64,000 bases of DNA from JALHUB01 sp963719465 (GTDB lineage: Bacteria; Chloroflexota; Dehalococcoidia; DSTF01; JALHUB01). Location of the stretch: contig OY970386.1 in NCBI GenBank assembly GCA_963719465.1, positions 310,001 through 374,000 of the forward strand. The letters are read 5' to 3'. Positions within the stretch are counted from its first letter, which is position 1. Each line of letters opens with the position of its first letter. A program made the position numbers and the translations under genes. Shown one piece after another: positions 41,369-49,252 of the stretch. The notes under the pieces were generated by a model. That model was not told where the DNA came from and did no database searches. It saw only the letters and a list, made by a program, of their open reading frames with translations.

Positions 41369-41755
41369 ATGGAAAGTCAGCTGTTGACAACCGACCGAAG
41401 CCCGGAGCAACGGACTCGCACCCTTGGAGCCCAAGTTGCTTACGGAGGAACACGTCCCCAACTTGAGGAGTCAGATATTCCTCTGGCGATCCGGCCCAAG
41501 ATGCTGAGGAAGTCCGACGACGCGCAAGCTGAGTACCTCGCGCACAGCTATCTGGTAGCCGCATGTGAGCAGGCCCTCTTCGACCTCCTGTGCACTGCGG
41601 GCGAGGGCAAGAGCCCGGAGGACGTGCGCATCGGCCTGATGGCCTCCGACCTGATACGGGAGATACTTGGCTATTGGCGCAGCCGGCTGGAGGCCGCGAA
41701 GGCGGCCGCCCGCGCGAGTGCGCGCGAATGGTCACTAACTTTCACCGCCCATTGA
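41369..41755 (+). CDS. Unknown 128-residue protein of the phosphate region
   Basis: From ATG 41369 with GAGGAGAAAGGA upstream. The first 45 residues are polar and probably disordered; the rest is helical (AEYLAHSYLVAACEQALFDLL, then VRIGLMASDLIREILGYWRSRLEAAKAAARAS). No signal peptide, membrane helix or known family; too short and unlike PhoU. Its own Pho-box array indicates induction under phosphate limitation. A role as a small regulator or adaptor is a guess. Confidence 0.65.
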   Translation: MESQLLTTDRSPEQRTRTLGAQVAYGGTRPQLEESDIPLAIRPKMLRKSDDAQAEYLAHSYLVAACEQALFDLLCTAGEGKSPEDVRIGLMASDLIREILGYWRSRLEAAKAAARASAREWSLTFTAH

Positions 41756-41996
41756 GACGGCGCCTACTCAATGGATCGGCCCCAACCACGACCGCAAGCA
41801 GCCCCCTGTCCGCCCGGCGACGCCGCGAAGGGTTTCACCGGCGCCAGCTTCTCTTGACCCCCTATTCGAAATGGGCCGGCCAGTTCAACAAGACGCCTGA
41901 GGACATATTACGAGTTAGAAGAAAAAGCCCAGTAGAGTCTAGATCGGCTCTGAGCGCCGCGGGATGGCTCCAGGCGAAGTCATAAGACGAATGGTG

Positions 41997-42072
41997 TGGT
42001 ACCCCCGGCAGGACTCGAACCTGCGACACGCGGTTTAGGAAACCGCTGCTCTTTCCTCTGAGCTACGGGGGC
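41997..42072 (-). tRNA. tRNA-Arg (anticodon CCT)
   Basis: Read on the minus strand: acceptor GCCCCCG (42072-42066) pairs with CGGGGGT, anticodon stem GCGGT/ACCGC around the loop TTCCTAA gives anticodon CCT, T-loop TTCGAGT, and ACCA is encoded at the 3' end (42000-41997). 76 bases long. The tRNA would read AGG. Confidence 0.95.
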
Positions 42073-42160
42073 ACCCCCGCGAACTGGTGTCGACGGCGCA
42101 CCGGCCCGTGCGCATGATACAGCACCCGACCGGCCGCCTTCCAGAGCGAACCGAACGACT

Positions 42161-42919
42161 CTACCTGATCGAAAGCCCGCCGTCTACGCGGATGGTGTGG
42201 CCTGTGATATAGGACGCTTCGTCGGACGCGAGAAAGAGCACCGCCGCCGCCGTCTCCTCGCCGTGACCGTGACGTTTCATGGGCACATTTCTCTCCACCA
42301 TCGCGACGCGCCCCTCCGTCATTATGGGCGCCACCATCGGCGTATCCATAAATCCGGGTGCGACGCAGTTCACCCGCACGTTTCGGCTTGCCAGCGTGGC
42401 CGCCAGGCAGCGCGTAAAGGCGACGACGCCTGCCTTCGACACGGCGTAGGCATACAGAGGATGCGCTCGAAACGCCGCCATCGAGGCGTTGTTCACTATC
42501 GCGCCGCCGCCGCCCTCGACCATCCTGGGCACGGCGTACTTGCACATGAAGAGGATGCTCTTCAGGTTCACACCCATCACGCCGTCCCAGTCCTCCGACG
42601 ACACCTCGAGCCCGAGCTTCCCCCAGGCGGCGCCGACGTTGTTGAACAGGACGTCCAACCGGCCGTAATGCGACACCGCCCCCGCGACGACGCTCCTGGC
42701 TTCGTCTTCCTTCGTCACGTCCGACTGAAAGGCCATTGCCTCGCCGCCTTCGCTCTCGATTATGCGCGACGTCTCTTGCGCCGCTTCCAGGTTGCGGTCG
42801 GCGCAGACGACCTTCGCTCCTTCACGCGCGAACAGGATTGCCGTCGCCTTGCCGTTTCCCATGCCCGGACCGATCGAGCCGGCGCCGGTGACGATTGCGA
42901 CTTTCCCTTCGAGCCTCAT
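42161..42919 (-). CDS. SDR family oxidoreductase
   Basis: 252 residues, classical short-chain dehydrogenase: cofactor loop TGAGSIGPGMGNGKA (a stretched form of TGxxxGxG), CADRN for the adenosine end, NNVGAAWG, catalytic Ser in NNASMAA, YAVSK, and the C-terminal GHTIRVDGGLS. The longer glycine loop resembles fatty-acid/glucose-dehydrogenase-like members acting on unknown substrates. ATG 42919 has AGGAGGG upstream; the frame extends further 5' but only into the next gene. Last gene of a minus-strand group. Confidence 0.9.
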   Translation of the reverse strand: MRLEGKVAIVTGAGSIGPGMGNGKATAILFAREGAKVVCADRNLEAAQETSRIIESEGGEAMAFQSDVTKEDEARSVVAGAVSHYGRLDVLFNNVGAAWGKLGLEVSSEDWDGVMGVNLKSILFMCKYAVPRMVEGGGGAIVNNASMAAFRAHPLYAYAVSKAGVVAFTRCLAATLASRNVRVNCVAPGFMDTPMVAPIMTEGRVAMVERNVPMKRHGHGEETAAAVLFLASDEASYITGHTIRVDGGLSIR

Positions 42920-42960
42920 TGCCGTCCCTCCTGCGAATGCGAAACGCGTCCCCTGAAATC

Positions 42961-43632
42961 CTATCCGCGCAGGACGAAGAGCGATACCGCCAGAAAATGC
43001 ATGGTGCTGCCCATGACGGTGAATGAATGAAACACCTCGTGGTAGCCGAACACGCGAGGCCAGGGATCGGGGCGCTTTGTCGCGTACGCCAGGGCTCCCA
43101 GTGTGTAGGCGACGCCGCCCCCGAAGAGCAAACACAACGCTGGCGGGCTCAGCGCCTGCAGTATCTGCGGTATGGCAACGACGGCGACCCAGCCGTTGGC
43201 CACGTACAGCGGGACCGACAGCCAGCGCGGCGAATCCAGCCAGGCCAGCCTCATCGCGGCGCCAAGCATCGCAATCGCGACGGCGAGCGAGAGTATTGCC
43301 GTGCCCCAGCGACCGTGCAGCGCCAGCAGGCAGAACGGCGTATACGTCCCGGCGATAAGGAAGAAGATCATCGCGTGGTCAAGGCGCCGGATGACGCTCA
43401 AGCGACGGCCCGTCCACCCGCCGCGATGATACACGGTGCTCGTTCCGTAAGCGCCGATGAGGCTCGCGCCGAAGACTGCCGCCCCAACACGCGCTCTCGC
43501 GCCGTTCGCTATGAGCAGCATGACGGCCGTGCCGACCATGGCCGCAATCAGCGCGGCGAGGTGCAGGTAGCCCCGGAGAAGGGGCTTCCCCCGCGACGCT
43601 GCGGGCAAGACGGCTTCGCTGTCCAGCGCCAT
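42961..43632 (-). CDS. Hemolysin III / PAQR-family membrane protein
   Basis: 223 residues with about seven transmembrane helices. Motifs of the YqfA/HlyIII group: STVYHRG, LDHAMIFFLIAGTYTPFCLLAL and GYHEVFHSFTVMGSTMHF, whose Ser/His/Asp residues form the intramembrane zinc site of PAQR proteins. Function in bacteria is uncertain (proposed hydrolase or membrane-fluidity role). ATG 43632 has AGGAG 8 bases upstream. It begins 18 bases after the cytochrome b5-like gene. Confidence 0.88.
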   Translation of the reverse strand: MALDSEAVLPAASRGKPLLRGYLHLAALIAAMVGTAVMLLIANGARARVGAAVFGASLIGAYGTSTVYHRGGWTGRRLSVIRRLDHAMIFFLIAGTYTPFCLLALHGRWGTAILSLAVAIAMLGAAMRLAWLDSPRWLSVPLYVANGWVAVVAIPQILQALSPPALCLLFGGGVAYTLGALAYATKRPDPWPRVFGYHEVFHSFTVMGSTMHFLAVSLFVLRG

Positions 43633-43650
43633 CGACTCGCTCCTCACCTT

Positions 43651-44079
43651 CTACTGCGCCAGGTCGCCGACGTAGAGCGGCGTCAACTGGTTGTACGCCC
43701 GCGACGAATGGTTGCCGCCCAGCCCACCCTTCGTCTGGAAGGCTTTCGTCGCGTCCTTGCCGCAGTACGGCGTGATCAGGCCGGCGCCGCCAGGGTGCGT
43801 GCGAAGGTGAACCGTCACGTCGTAGACCTTGTTCGAGATGATGATCCAGCAATCCGAGCTCGAGTTGTGCTTGGCGACCTCCGACGCCGGGATCGCTGCG
43901 CTGGTGGCGTTTTGCCCCGTGTGCGTTGTCGCGACCGGCGGAGGAGCGCTCGGTAGCGCCGGCCCGCCGCTGGAGCCGCGCCCGTTGTTATTGAAAACGA
44001 GGCCCGCCGCCAGAATGAAAATGGCGACGACGGCGAAAACGGCCAGCGCAACGGTCACGAGTTGCTTTGGCCTTGTCAC
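43651..44079 (-). CDS. Exported cytochrome b5-like heme protein
   Basis: 142 residues: a membrane anchor (VTVALAVFAVVAIFILAAGLVF), an Asn/Ser/Pro linker, then a cytochrome b5 domain (about 65-140). SSSDCWIIISNKVYDVTVHLRTHPGG carries the first heme His; the second lies in NHSSRAYNQL; ITPYCGKDATKAF between them fits. Start GTG 44079 follows GGAGGG. Directly downstream of a ferric-reductase-like flavoprotein, so probably its electron-transfer partner on the outer face. Confidence 0.88.
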   Translation of the reverse strand: MTRPKQLVTVALAVFAVVAIFILAAGLVFNNNGRGSSGGPALPSAPPPVATTHTGQNATSAAIPASEVAKHNSSSDCWIIISNKVYDVTVHLRTHPGGAGLITPYCGKDATKAFQTKGGLGGNHSSRAYNQLTPLYVGDLAQ

Positions 44080-44109
44080 CGATCCCTCCCTCTCTGCAAG
44101 CGCCTCACC

Positions 44110-45414
44110 TCAGCGCAGCTTGAACTCATCGGAGTGAATTCGATGGAACTTCACGTTCATCTTTGCGAATTGGGCCGTCAATCCCTTCATCATCGACGGC
44201 GGGCCGCAGAGGAAGATGTCCTTGTCGGCCAGGCCGCCGCTCAATTCGGCGACCGTTCGGACCGTCAAGAAGCCCTGCGCATCGGCGAAGTAGGGGATGA
44301 CGCGAAGACAGTCCGAACCCTCGGCCAGCGCCTGCAGGTCGTCGAGGAAGACGGCTTCCTGCTCGCTGTTCGCTGAATAGTAGAGGTCGACGCTATAATC
44401 CGAATTCGCCAGCGTCCGCGCCATGCTCAGGAAGGGGGTTATGCCGATTCCGCCGGCGATCCAGACCTGTCTCTTGTTCGGATAGTTGCGGTGGGAGAAC
44501 TTGCCGAAGGGCCCCTCGATCCTGGCAACCGCGCCGCGCGCCAGCGCCGGTAGTCGCGATGTGTAATCGCCGAGCGACTTCACGACTATTCGCAGTTTGC
44601 TGTCTCCGGGCACGGAGCTCAGCGAGAACGGGTGCGCCTCGGTGCTTATGCCCTGCTGGAAAAACTGCACGAACACGAACTGTCCGGGGGTGAATTGCAG
44701 GGCGCGGCCCGCCGGGCTCATTTCGATGGCGAACACGCGGTCGGCGATCGGATTCACCGACTCCACTCGGTATTCAAAGCGTGGCACGAGCAGTCGCCCG
44801 AAAAGCGTGCGATAAGCGTAGGCGATGAGACCTAACGCAGCGAGCCCCAGCACGTATATCCGCAGGGCAGTGTCGCGCGAGATGTCGCTCTGGATGAAGA
44901 ACGAATGCGCCACGGCGAACAGGAAAGCCGCGCCCATCAGCTTGTGCGTGAGCTCCCACAGGTCGTAGGGGAGCGCCTCGAAGAAAAACGTCATCACTAC
45001 GAGGGCCATCGCTGAAACGAGCGCGAATATTCCCGCGTTGATGGCCCAGTTACCGGAAGGGAGGAGCAGCAGCGCAGCGCCCCTCGAATCCCTCGAAAAC
45101 AGCCTCGCAGCCAGGAACAGCGGGTGAAAGAGGATCAGCGAGAATGCGATCGACCCCAGCACGTGGTGCGACGCGTAGACCCGGTTCATCCCGCCGAAGT
45201 AGCCTTCGAAGGCGCGAAGGCGCGCGCTCAAGATGACGGTCAGCGAAAAGAGCGACATGCCGACAAGGCCGGTCATCTGCCCGAGACTCAGGAGCGTCAG
45301 CGTGTTCGTGGAAAAACGGAGATGCACCGGTGCGGCTCTGAGCCAGAAGACGAGCGGCAGCAGCGAGAGGACGACGATTATAGCCCAGCCGAGATTATCC
45401 CGGACTCTGATCAT
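44110..45414 (-). CDS. Ferric-reductase-like transmembrane flavoprotein
   Basis: 434 residues. The N-terminal 200 residues are a six-helix ferric-reductase-like heme domain with His pairs in VYASHHVLGSIAFSLILFHP and FAVAHSFF. Then an FAD-binding barrel (about 215-310, TEAHPFSLSSVPGD) and an NAD-binding domain (about 315-434: VWIAGGIGITPFLSMARTL, DIFLCGPPSMMKGL). It would pass electrons from cytoplasmic NAD(P)H across the membrane, to iron or to the cytochrome b5-like protein 30 bases downstream. Confidence 0.88.
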   Translation of the reverse strand: MIRVRDNLGWAIIVVLSLLPLVFWLRAAPVHLRFSTNTLTLLSLGQMTGLVGMSLFSLTVILSARLRAFEGYFGGMNRVYASHHVLGSIAFSLILFHPLFLAARLFSRDSRGAALLLLPSGNWAINAGIFALVSAMALVVMTFFFEALPYDLWELTHKLMGAAFLFAVAHSFFIQSDISRDTALRIYVLGLAALGLIAYAYRTLFGRLLVPRFEYRVESVNPIADRVFAIEMSPAGRALQFTPGQFVFVQFFQQGISTEAHPFSLSSVPGDSKLRIVVKSLGDYTSRLPALARGAVARIEGPFGKFSHRNYPNKRQVWIAGGIGITPFLSMARTLANSDYSVDLYYSANSEQEAVFLDDLQALAEGSDCLRVIPYFADAQGFLTVRTVAELSGGLADKDIFLCGPPSMMKGLTAQFAKMNVKFHRIHSDEFKLR

Positions 45415-45449
45415 GGCGCCGCCGCCATTCCCGACGGTTCGAAGGGGTT

Positions 45450-45525
45450 TGGTGGAGATAGGGGGACTCGAACCCCCAACCTCGGCGATGCGAACGCCGC
45501 GCTCTCCCTGTTGAGCTATATCCCC
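45450..45525 (-). tRNA. tRNA-Ala (anticodon CGC)
   Basis: On the minus strand: acceptor GGGGATA (45525-45519) with TATCTCC contains the G3-U70 wobble pair that identifies alanine tRNA. Anticodon stem CGGCG/CGCCG around TTCGCAT gives anticodon CGC, the T-loop is TTCGAGT, and ACCA is encoded (45453-45450). 76 bases. Confidence 0.95.
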
Positions 45526-45589
45526 ACTCCAGTCACGGCAATTAAATCTTAGGCGCGGTTTGGGAAGCTGTCAAGGAAAACGAATCTGC

Positions 45590-46120
45590 TCATGGCGGAA
45601 TCATGCCGTCCATGAGCGACACGACCATCTTTCCGCCCGCCACGTCCACGTCCAGGATCACGTCGTCAATCGCCGGCAACAATATGCGGCCGCGCAATCC
45701 CTCCACCACGTACACGTCGTTGCTGCCGGTCGGGAAGAGTTCCGTCACCTTGCCCAGGTGCTCGCCGTCCCGCTCATAGACCTCCAGCCCGACGATCTGG
45801 TACGCGTAGTACTCGTCCTCCGGCAGCGGCTCCAGCGCCTCCTCCGGCAGCGACAGGAATCGACCGTGCAGATCGTCCGCTGCTTCCCTCGACGATATGT
45901 CCGACAGCTTCAGCAGAAGGAAGTTCCCCTGCCGCCGGGACGACTCCACCTCGTGAGCGTCCCCGTCGATCCAGAGCGACTCGCCGGCGGCGAAGTGCTC
46001 CAGCCGCGACGTCAAAGGCTCGACCTTGATCTCGCCGCGAAGAGCGTGGGGAGCCAGGATGCGGCCAATCGCGACCTGGCCGGGCGCGACTTCGCTGTCG
46101 ATGGAGTCTTCTGCCGGCAT
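45590..46120 (-). CDS. rimM: Ribosome maturation factor RimM
   Basis: 176 residues. Binds S19 and helps 30S head assembly. N-terminal RimM barrel: VAIGRILAPHALRGEIKVEPLTS; C-terminal PRC barrel: YYAYQIVGLEVYERDGEHLGKV, NDVYVVEG, ILLPAIDDVILDVD. Last gene of ffh-rpsP-khpA-rimM, the common bacterial order; a trmD often comes next but here tRNA-Ala follows. Confidence 0.93.
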   Translation of the reverse strand: MPAEDSIDSEVAPGQVAIGRILAPHALRGEIKVEPLTSRLEHFAAGESLWIDGDAHEVESSRRQGNFLLLKLSDISSREAADDLHGRFLSLPEEALEPLPEDEYYAYQIVGLEVYERDGEHLGKVTELFPTGSNDVYVVEGLRGRILLPAIDDVILDVDVAGGKMVVSLMDGMIPP

Positions 46121-46137
46121 CAGCGGATCGCTTCGGC

Positions 46138-46371
46138 CTATTCGCCGATTTCGAGGATGGCGCGACGCACGCCTTGACGCGCGGCCGCCACCTTCAGGAG
46201 CGCCCGCATAGCGTTCGCGATTCGCCCCTGCTTGCCGATGACCTTGCCCATGTCAGGCTCGGCGACTTCGAGGAAGTAGACCAGCGTATCGCCTTCTTCT
46301 TCCTCGCGGACGCTCACTTCGTCCGGGTTGTCCACGATCGCCTTGGCGATGTATTCGATGAGCTCTTTCAT
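46138..46371 (-). CDS. khpA: KH-domain RNA-binding protein KhpA
   Basis: 77 residues, the usual length. One KH domain with the GKVIGKQGRIANAMRALLKV loop (GxxG), preceded by EYIAKAIVDNPDEVSV. KhpA, often with KhpB, binds RNA and affects division and elongation. It lies 12 bases after rpsP, as in Bacillus and streptococci. Confidence 0.92.
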   Translation of the reverse strand: MKELIEYIAKAIVDNPDEVSVREEEEGDTLVYFLEVAEPDMGKVIGKQGRIANAMRALLKVAAARQGVRRAILEIGE

Positions 46372-46383
46372 AGCGGGGGGAGC

Positions 46384-46659
46384 TTACTCAGGCGCGGCCG
46401 GGCTCTCGACGGTCTTCCCCGGCAGCAGCCCCTGCCTGACGAGCAGCTTCGCGACCGTCTCCGAAGGCTTGGCGCCCTGGCTCAACCACTTCTTTGTCCT
46501 CTCCTCGTTGACCGTTAGCGTCGCCGGGTCTGTCAGCGGGTCATAGAGGCCGAGTGTCTCGATGAAAGCGCCGTCACGCGGCGCGCGCGAGTCGGCCACG
46601 ACCAGCCGGTACGCCGGCCTCTTCTTCTTCCCGACTCGCCGCAGTCGAATTCGCAGCAA
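46384..46659 (-). CDS. rpsP: 30S ribosomal protein S16
   Basis: 91 residues. Starts LRIRLRRVGKKKRPAYRLVVADSRAPRDG and continues ETLGLYDP, ERTKKWLSQGAKPSETV, all S16 hallmarks. Between ffh and khpA. Confidence 0.95.
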   Translation of the reverse strand: MLRIRLRRVGKKKRPAYRLVVADSRAPRDGAFIETLGLYDPLTDPATLTVNEERTKKWLSQGAKPSETVAKLLVRQGLLPGKTVESPAAPE

Positions 46660-46704
46660 TCAGTCACCTCCAAGCGATGTACGACGAACGCAATGATAGC
46701 AGAG

Positions 46705-48027
<1,323 letters not shown>

Positions 48028-48059
48028 GGGGCTTCAGATTCATTCTAGGGATCGGGCCG

Positions 48060-48075
48060 GGAGGGCGTCAAGCGC
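48060..48075 (+). repeat. Left copy of the 16-bp target-site duplication
   Basis: GGAGGGCGTCAAGCGC directly borders the left inverted repeat and is repeated exactly after the right one (49103-49118). Confidence 0.9.
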
Positions 48076-49102
48076 TGTAGGGTTTCAGGAGATGTGAGAC
48101 AGAAGGGAGGTGAATAACGTCGGGCCTGGGCTGTAGGCTAACGGAAAACGAAGCCCAATAACCTACAGGAGGCCCGACATGCACAAAGCTCGCACACCCT
48201 GGCCCATCCAGACAAGAGCCGCCTACATCGCTGCGTTCGAGGAGGCGCGTCGGCAGTATCCCAGGCTCAGCGCCCGCATCTTTTGCCAGGCGGGAGAGGT
48301 GCCCCATTCGACCTTCTCTCGCTGGTGGGCGGCCTGGCGACGCCACGACAGGAGAGCGCTATCAGACCGCTCCCGCAGGCCTCACCGCTCGCCTACGGCC
48401 CTTTCAGGGCATGTTCTAGACATCATCCGCGGCGCCCATCGTAAATTCGGCTTCGGAGTAAAGAGGCTCCACGCGTATCTGACAAAGGCCGGGCTGATTA
48501 CCTGCAGCGTTTCCAGTGTCTACAGAGTTCTCCGTCGCGCCGGCGCCCTCCTTGCCTGTCCCCGTAAACCTAAGCGTCTCTGGCTGCACTACGCCAAAGC
48601 TTCCCCCGGTGATCGGGCTCAGATGGACCTGCTCTATCTGCCGGAGGGTCGCTACCAACTGACCCTGGTCGACGATTGCAGCCGCGTTCTTGCCGCAACG
48701 GTTCTTTCCAGGCGCACCTGCGCCGCTGTCTGCAAAGCCCTGCCGTGCCTCCTGGAGACCATCCCGTTCGCAATTCGCTGCCTCCAGACTGATAACGGCC
48801 CTGAATTCTCAGGCGACCTCACTGCCCTTCTGAGGCGAAGAGGCATTCGCCACGTCCGGATCAGACCCAGGACGCCTCATCTCAATGGCAAGGTGGAGAG
48901 AGTGCAGAGGACGATGCGAGAGGAGTTCTGGGATGGCGTTCTGGCGGGAACGGTCTTGGAGTGGGAGAAGGGGTTGCAGGCGTATGTGCGCTTCTACAAC
49001 AAGAAACGGCTGCACAGTGCTCTTGGCTACAGCGCGCCGCTCGTGTACGCTCAGGAGCGTCTACCTCAGGCCCGGATTTACCACATCTCCTGAAACCCTA
49101 CA
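48076..49102 (+). mobile_element. Intact insertion sequence, IS481/IS3-like, 1027 bp
   Basis: Bounded by perfect 21-bp inverted repeats: 48076-48096, beginning TGTAGGGTTTCAGG, and 49082-49102, ending CCTGAAACCCTACA. One transposase gene fills it, so it is a complete element. The exact 16-bp direct repeat on both sides shows real transposition and little decay since. It lies between ffh and a glycosyltransferase gene. Confidence 0.95.
48179..49093 (+). CDS. DDE transposase (IS481/IS3-like, single frame)
   Basis: 304 residues. N-terminal helix-turn-helix (about 1-85, STFSRWWAAWRRHDRRALSD), an IS3-type linker (HRKFGFGVKRLHAYL ... SVSSVYRVLRRAG), and an rve integrase core with the DDE triad: D in RAQMDLLYLPEG, D in LQTDNGPEFSGD, E in HLNGKVERVQRTMREEF. 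FYNKKRLHSALGYSAP ends it. No frameshift window, unlike IS3 proper, favouring IS481. AGGAGG precedes ATG 48179. The reading frame stops within the right inverted repeat region. Confidence 0.93.
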   Translation: MHKARTPWPIQTRAAYIAAFEEARRQYPRLSARIFCQAGEVPHSTFSRWWAAWRRHDRRALSDRSRRPHRSPTALSGHVLDIIRGAHRKFGFGVKRLHAYLTKAGLITCSVSSVYRVLRRAGALLACPRKPKRLWLHYAKASPGDRAQMDLLYLPEGRYQLTLVDDCSRVLAATVLSRRTCAAVCKALPCLLETIPFAIRCLQTDNGPEFSGDLTALLRRRGIRHVRIRPRTPHLNGKVERVQRTMREEFWDGVLAGTVLEWEKGLQAYVRFYNKKRLHSALGYSAPLVYAQERLPQARIYHIS

Positions 49103-49118
49103 GGAGGGCGTCAAGCGC
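49103..49118 (+). repeat. Right copy of the 16-bp target-site duplication
   Basis: Identical to 48060-48075; the bases after it (GG) continue the original sequence. Confidence 0.9.
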
Positions 49119-49252
49119 GGCTCCTCCATTTCCCTATCGTATACAAAGATGCTATCCTTTGTTATCCGGGCCAGGGAAGTCCCCGACGTTTTGGCCGATG
49201 AGCGCATGGAGCGATGCTCGCGAGAGAGTTGCTCTGTCCTTTTGAAGGCATC

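Noticed and set aside
41369..41755. phoU at the end of the pst locus
   Set aside because: 128 residues with one helical stretch; lacks the two three-helix repeats and metal-binding acidic motifs of PhoU.
41756..41996. A gene in the gap before tRNA-Arg
   Set aside because: The open frame there overlaps the preceding gene out of frame and shows no conserved sequence; I see nothing else in this gap.
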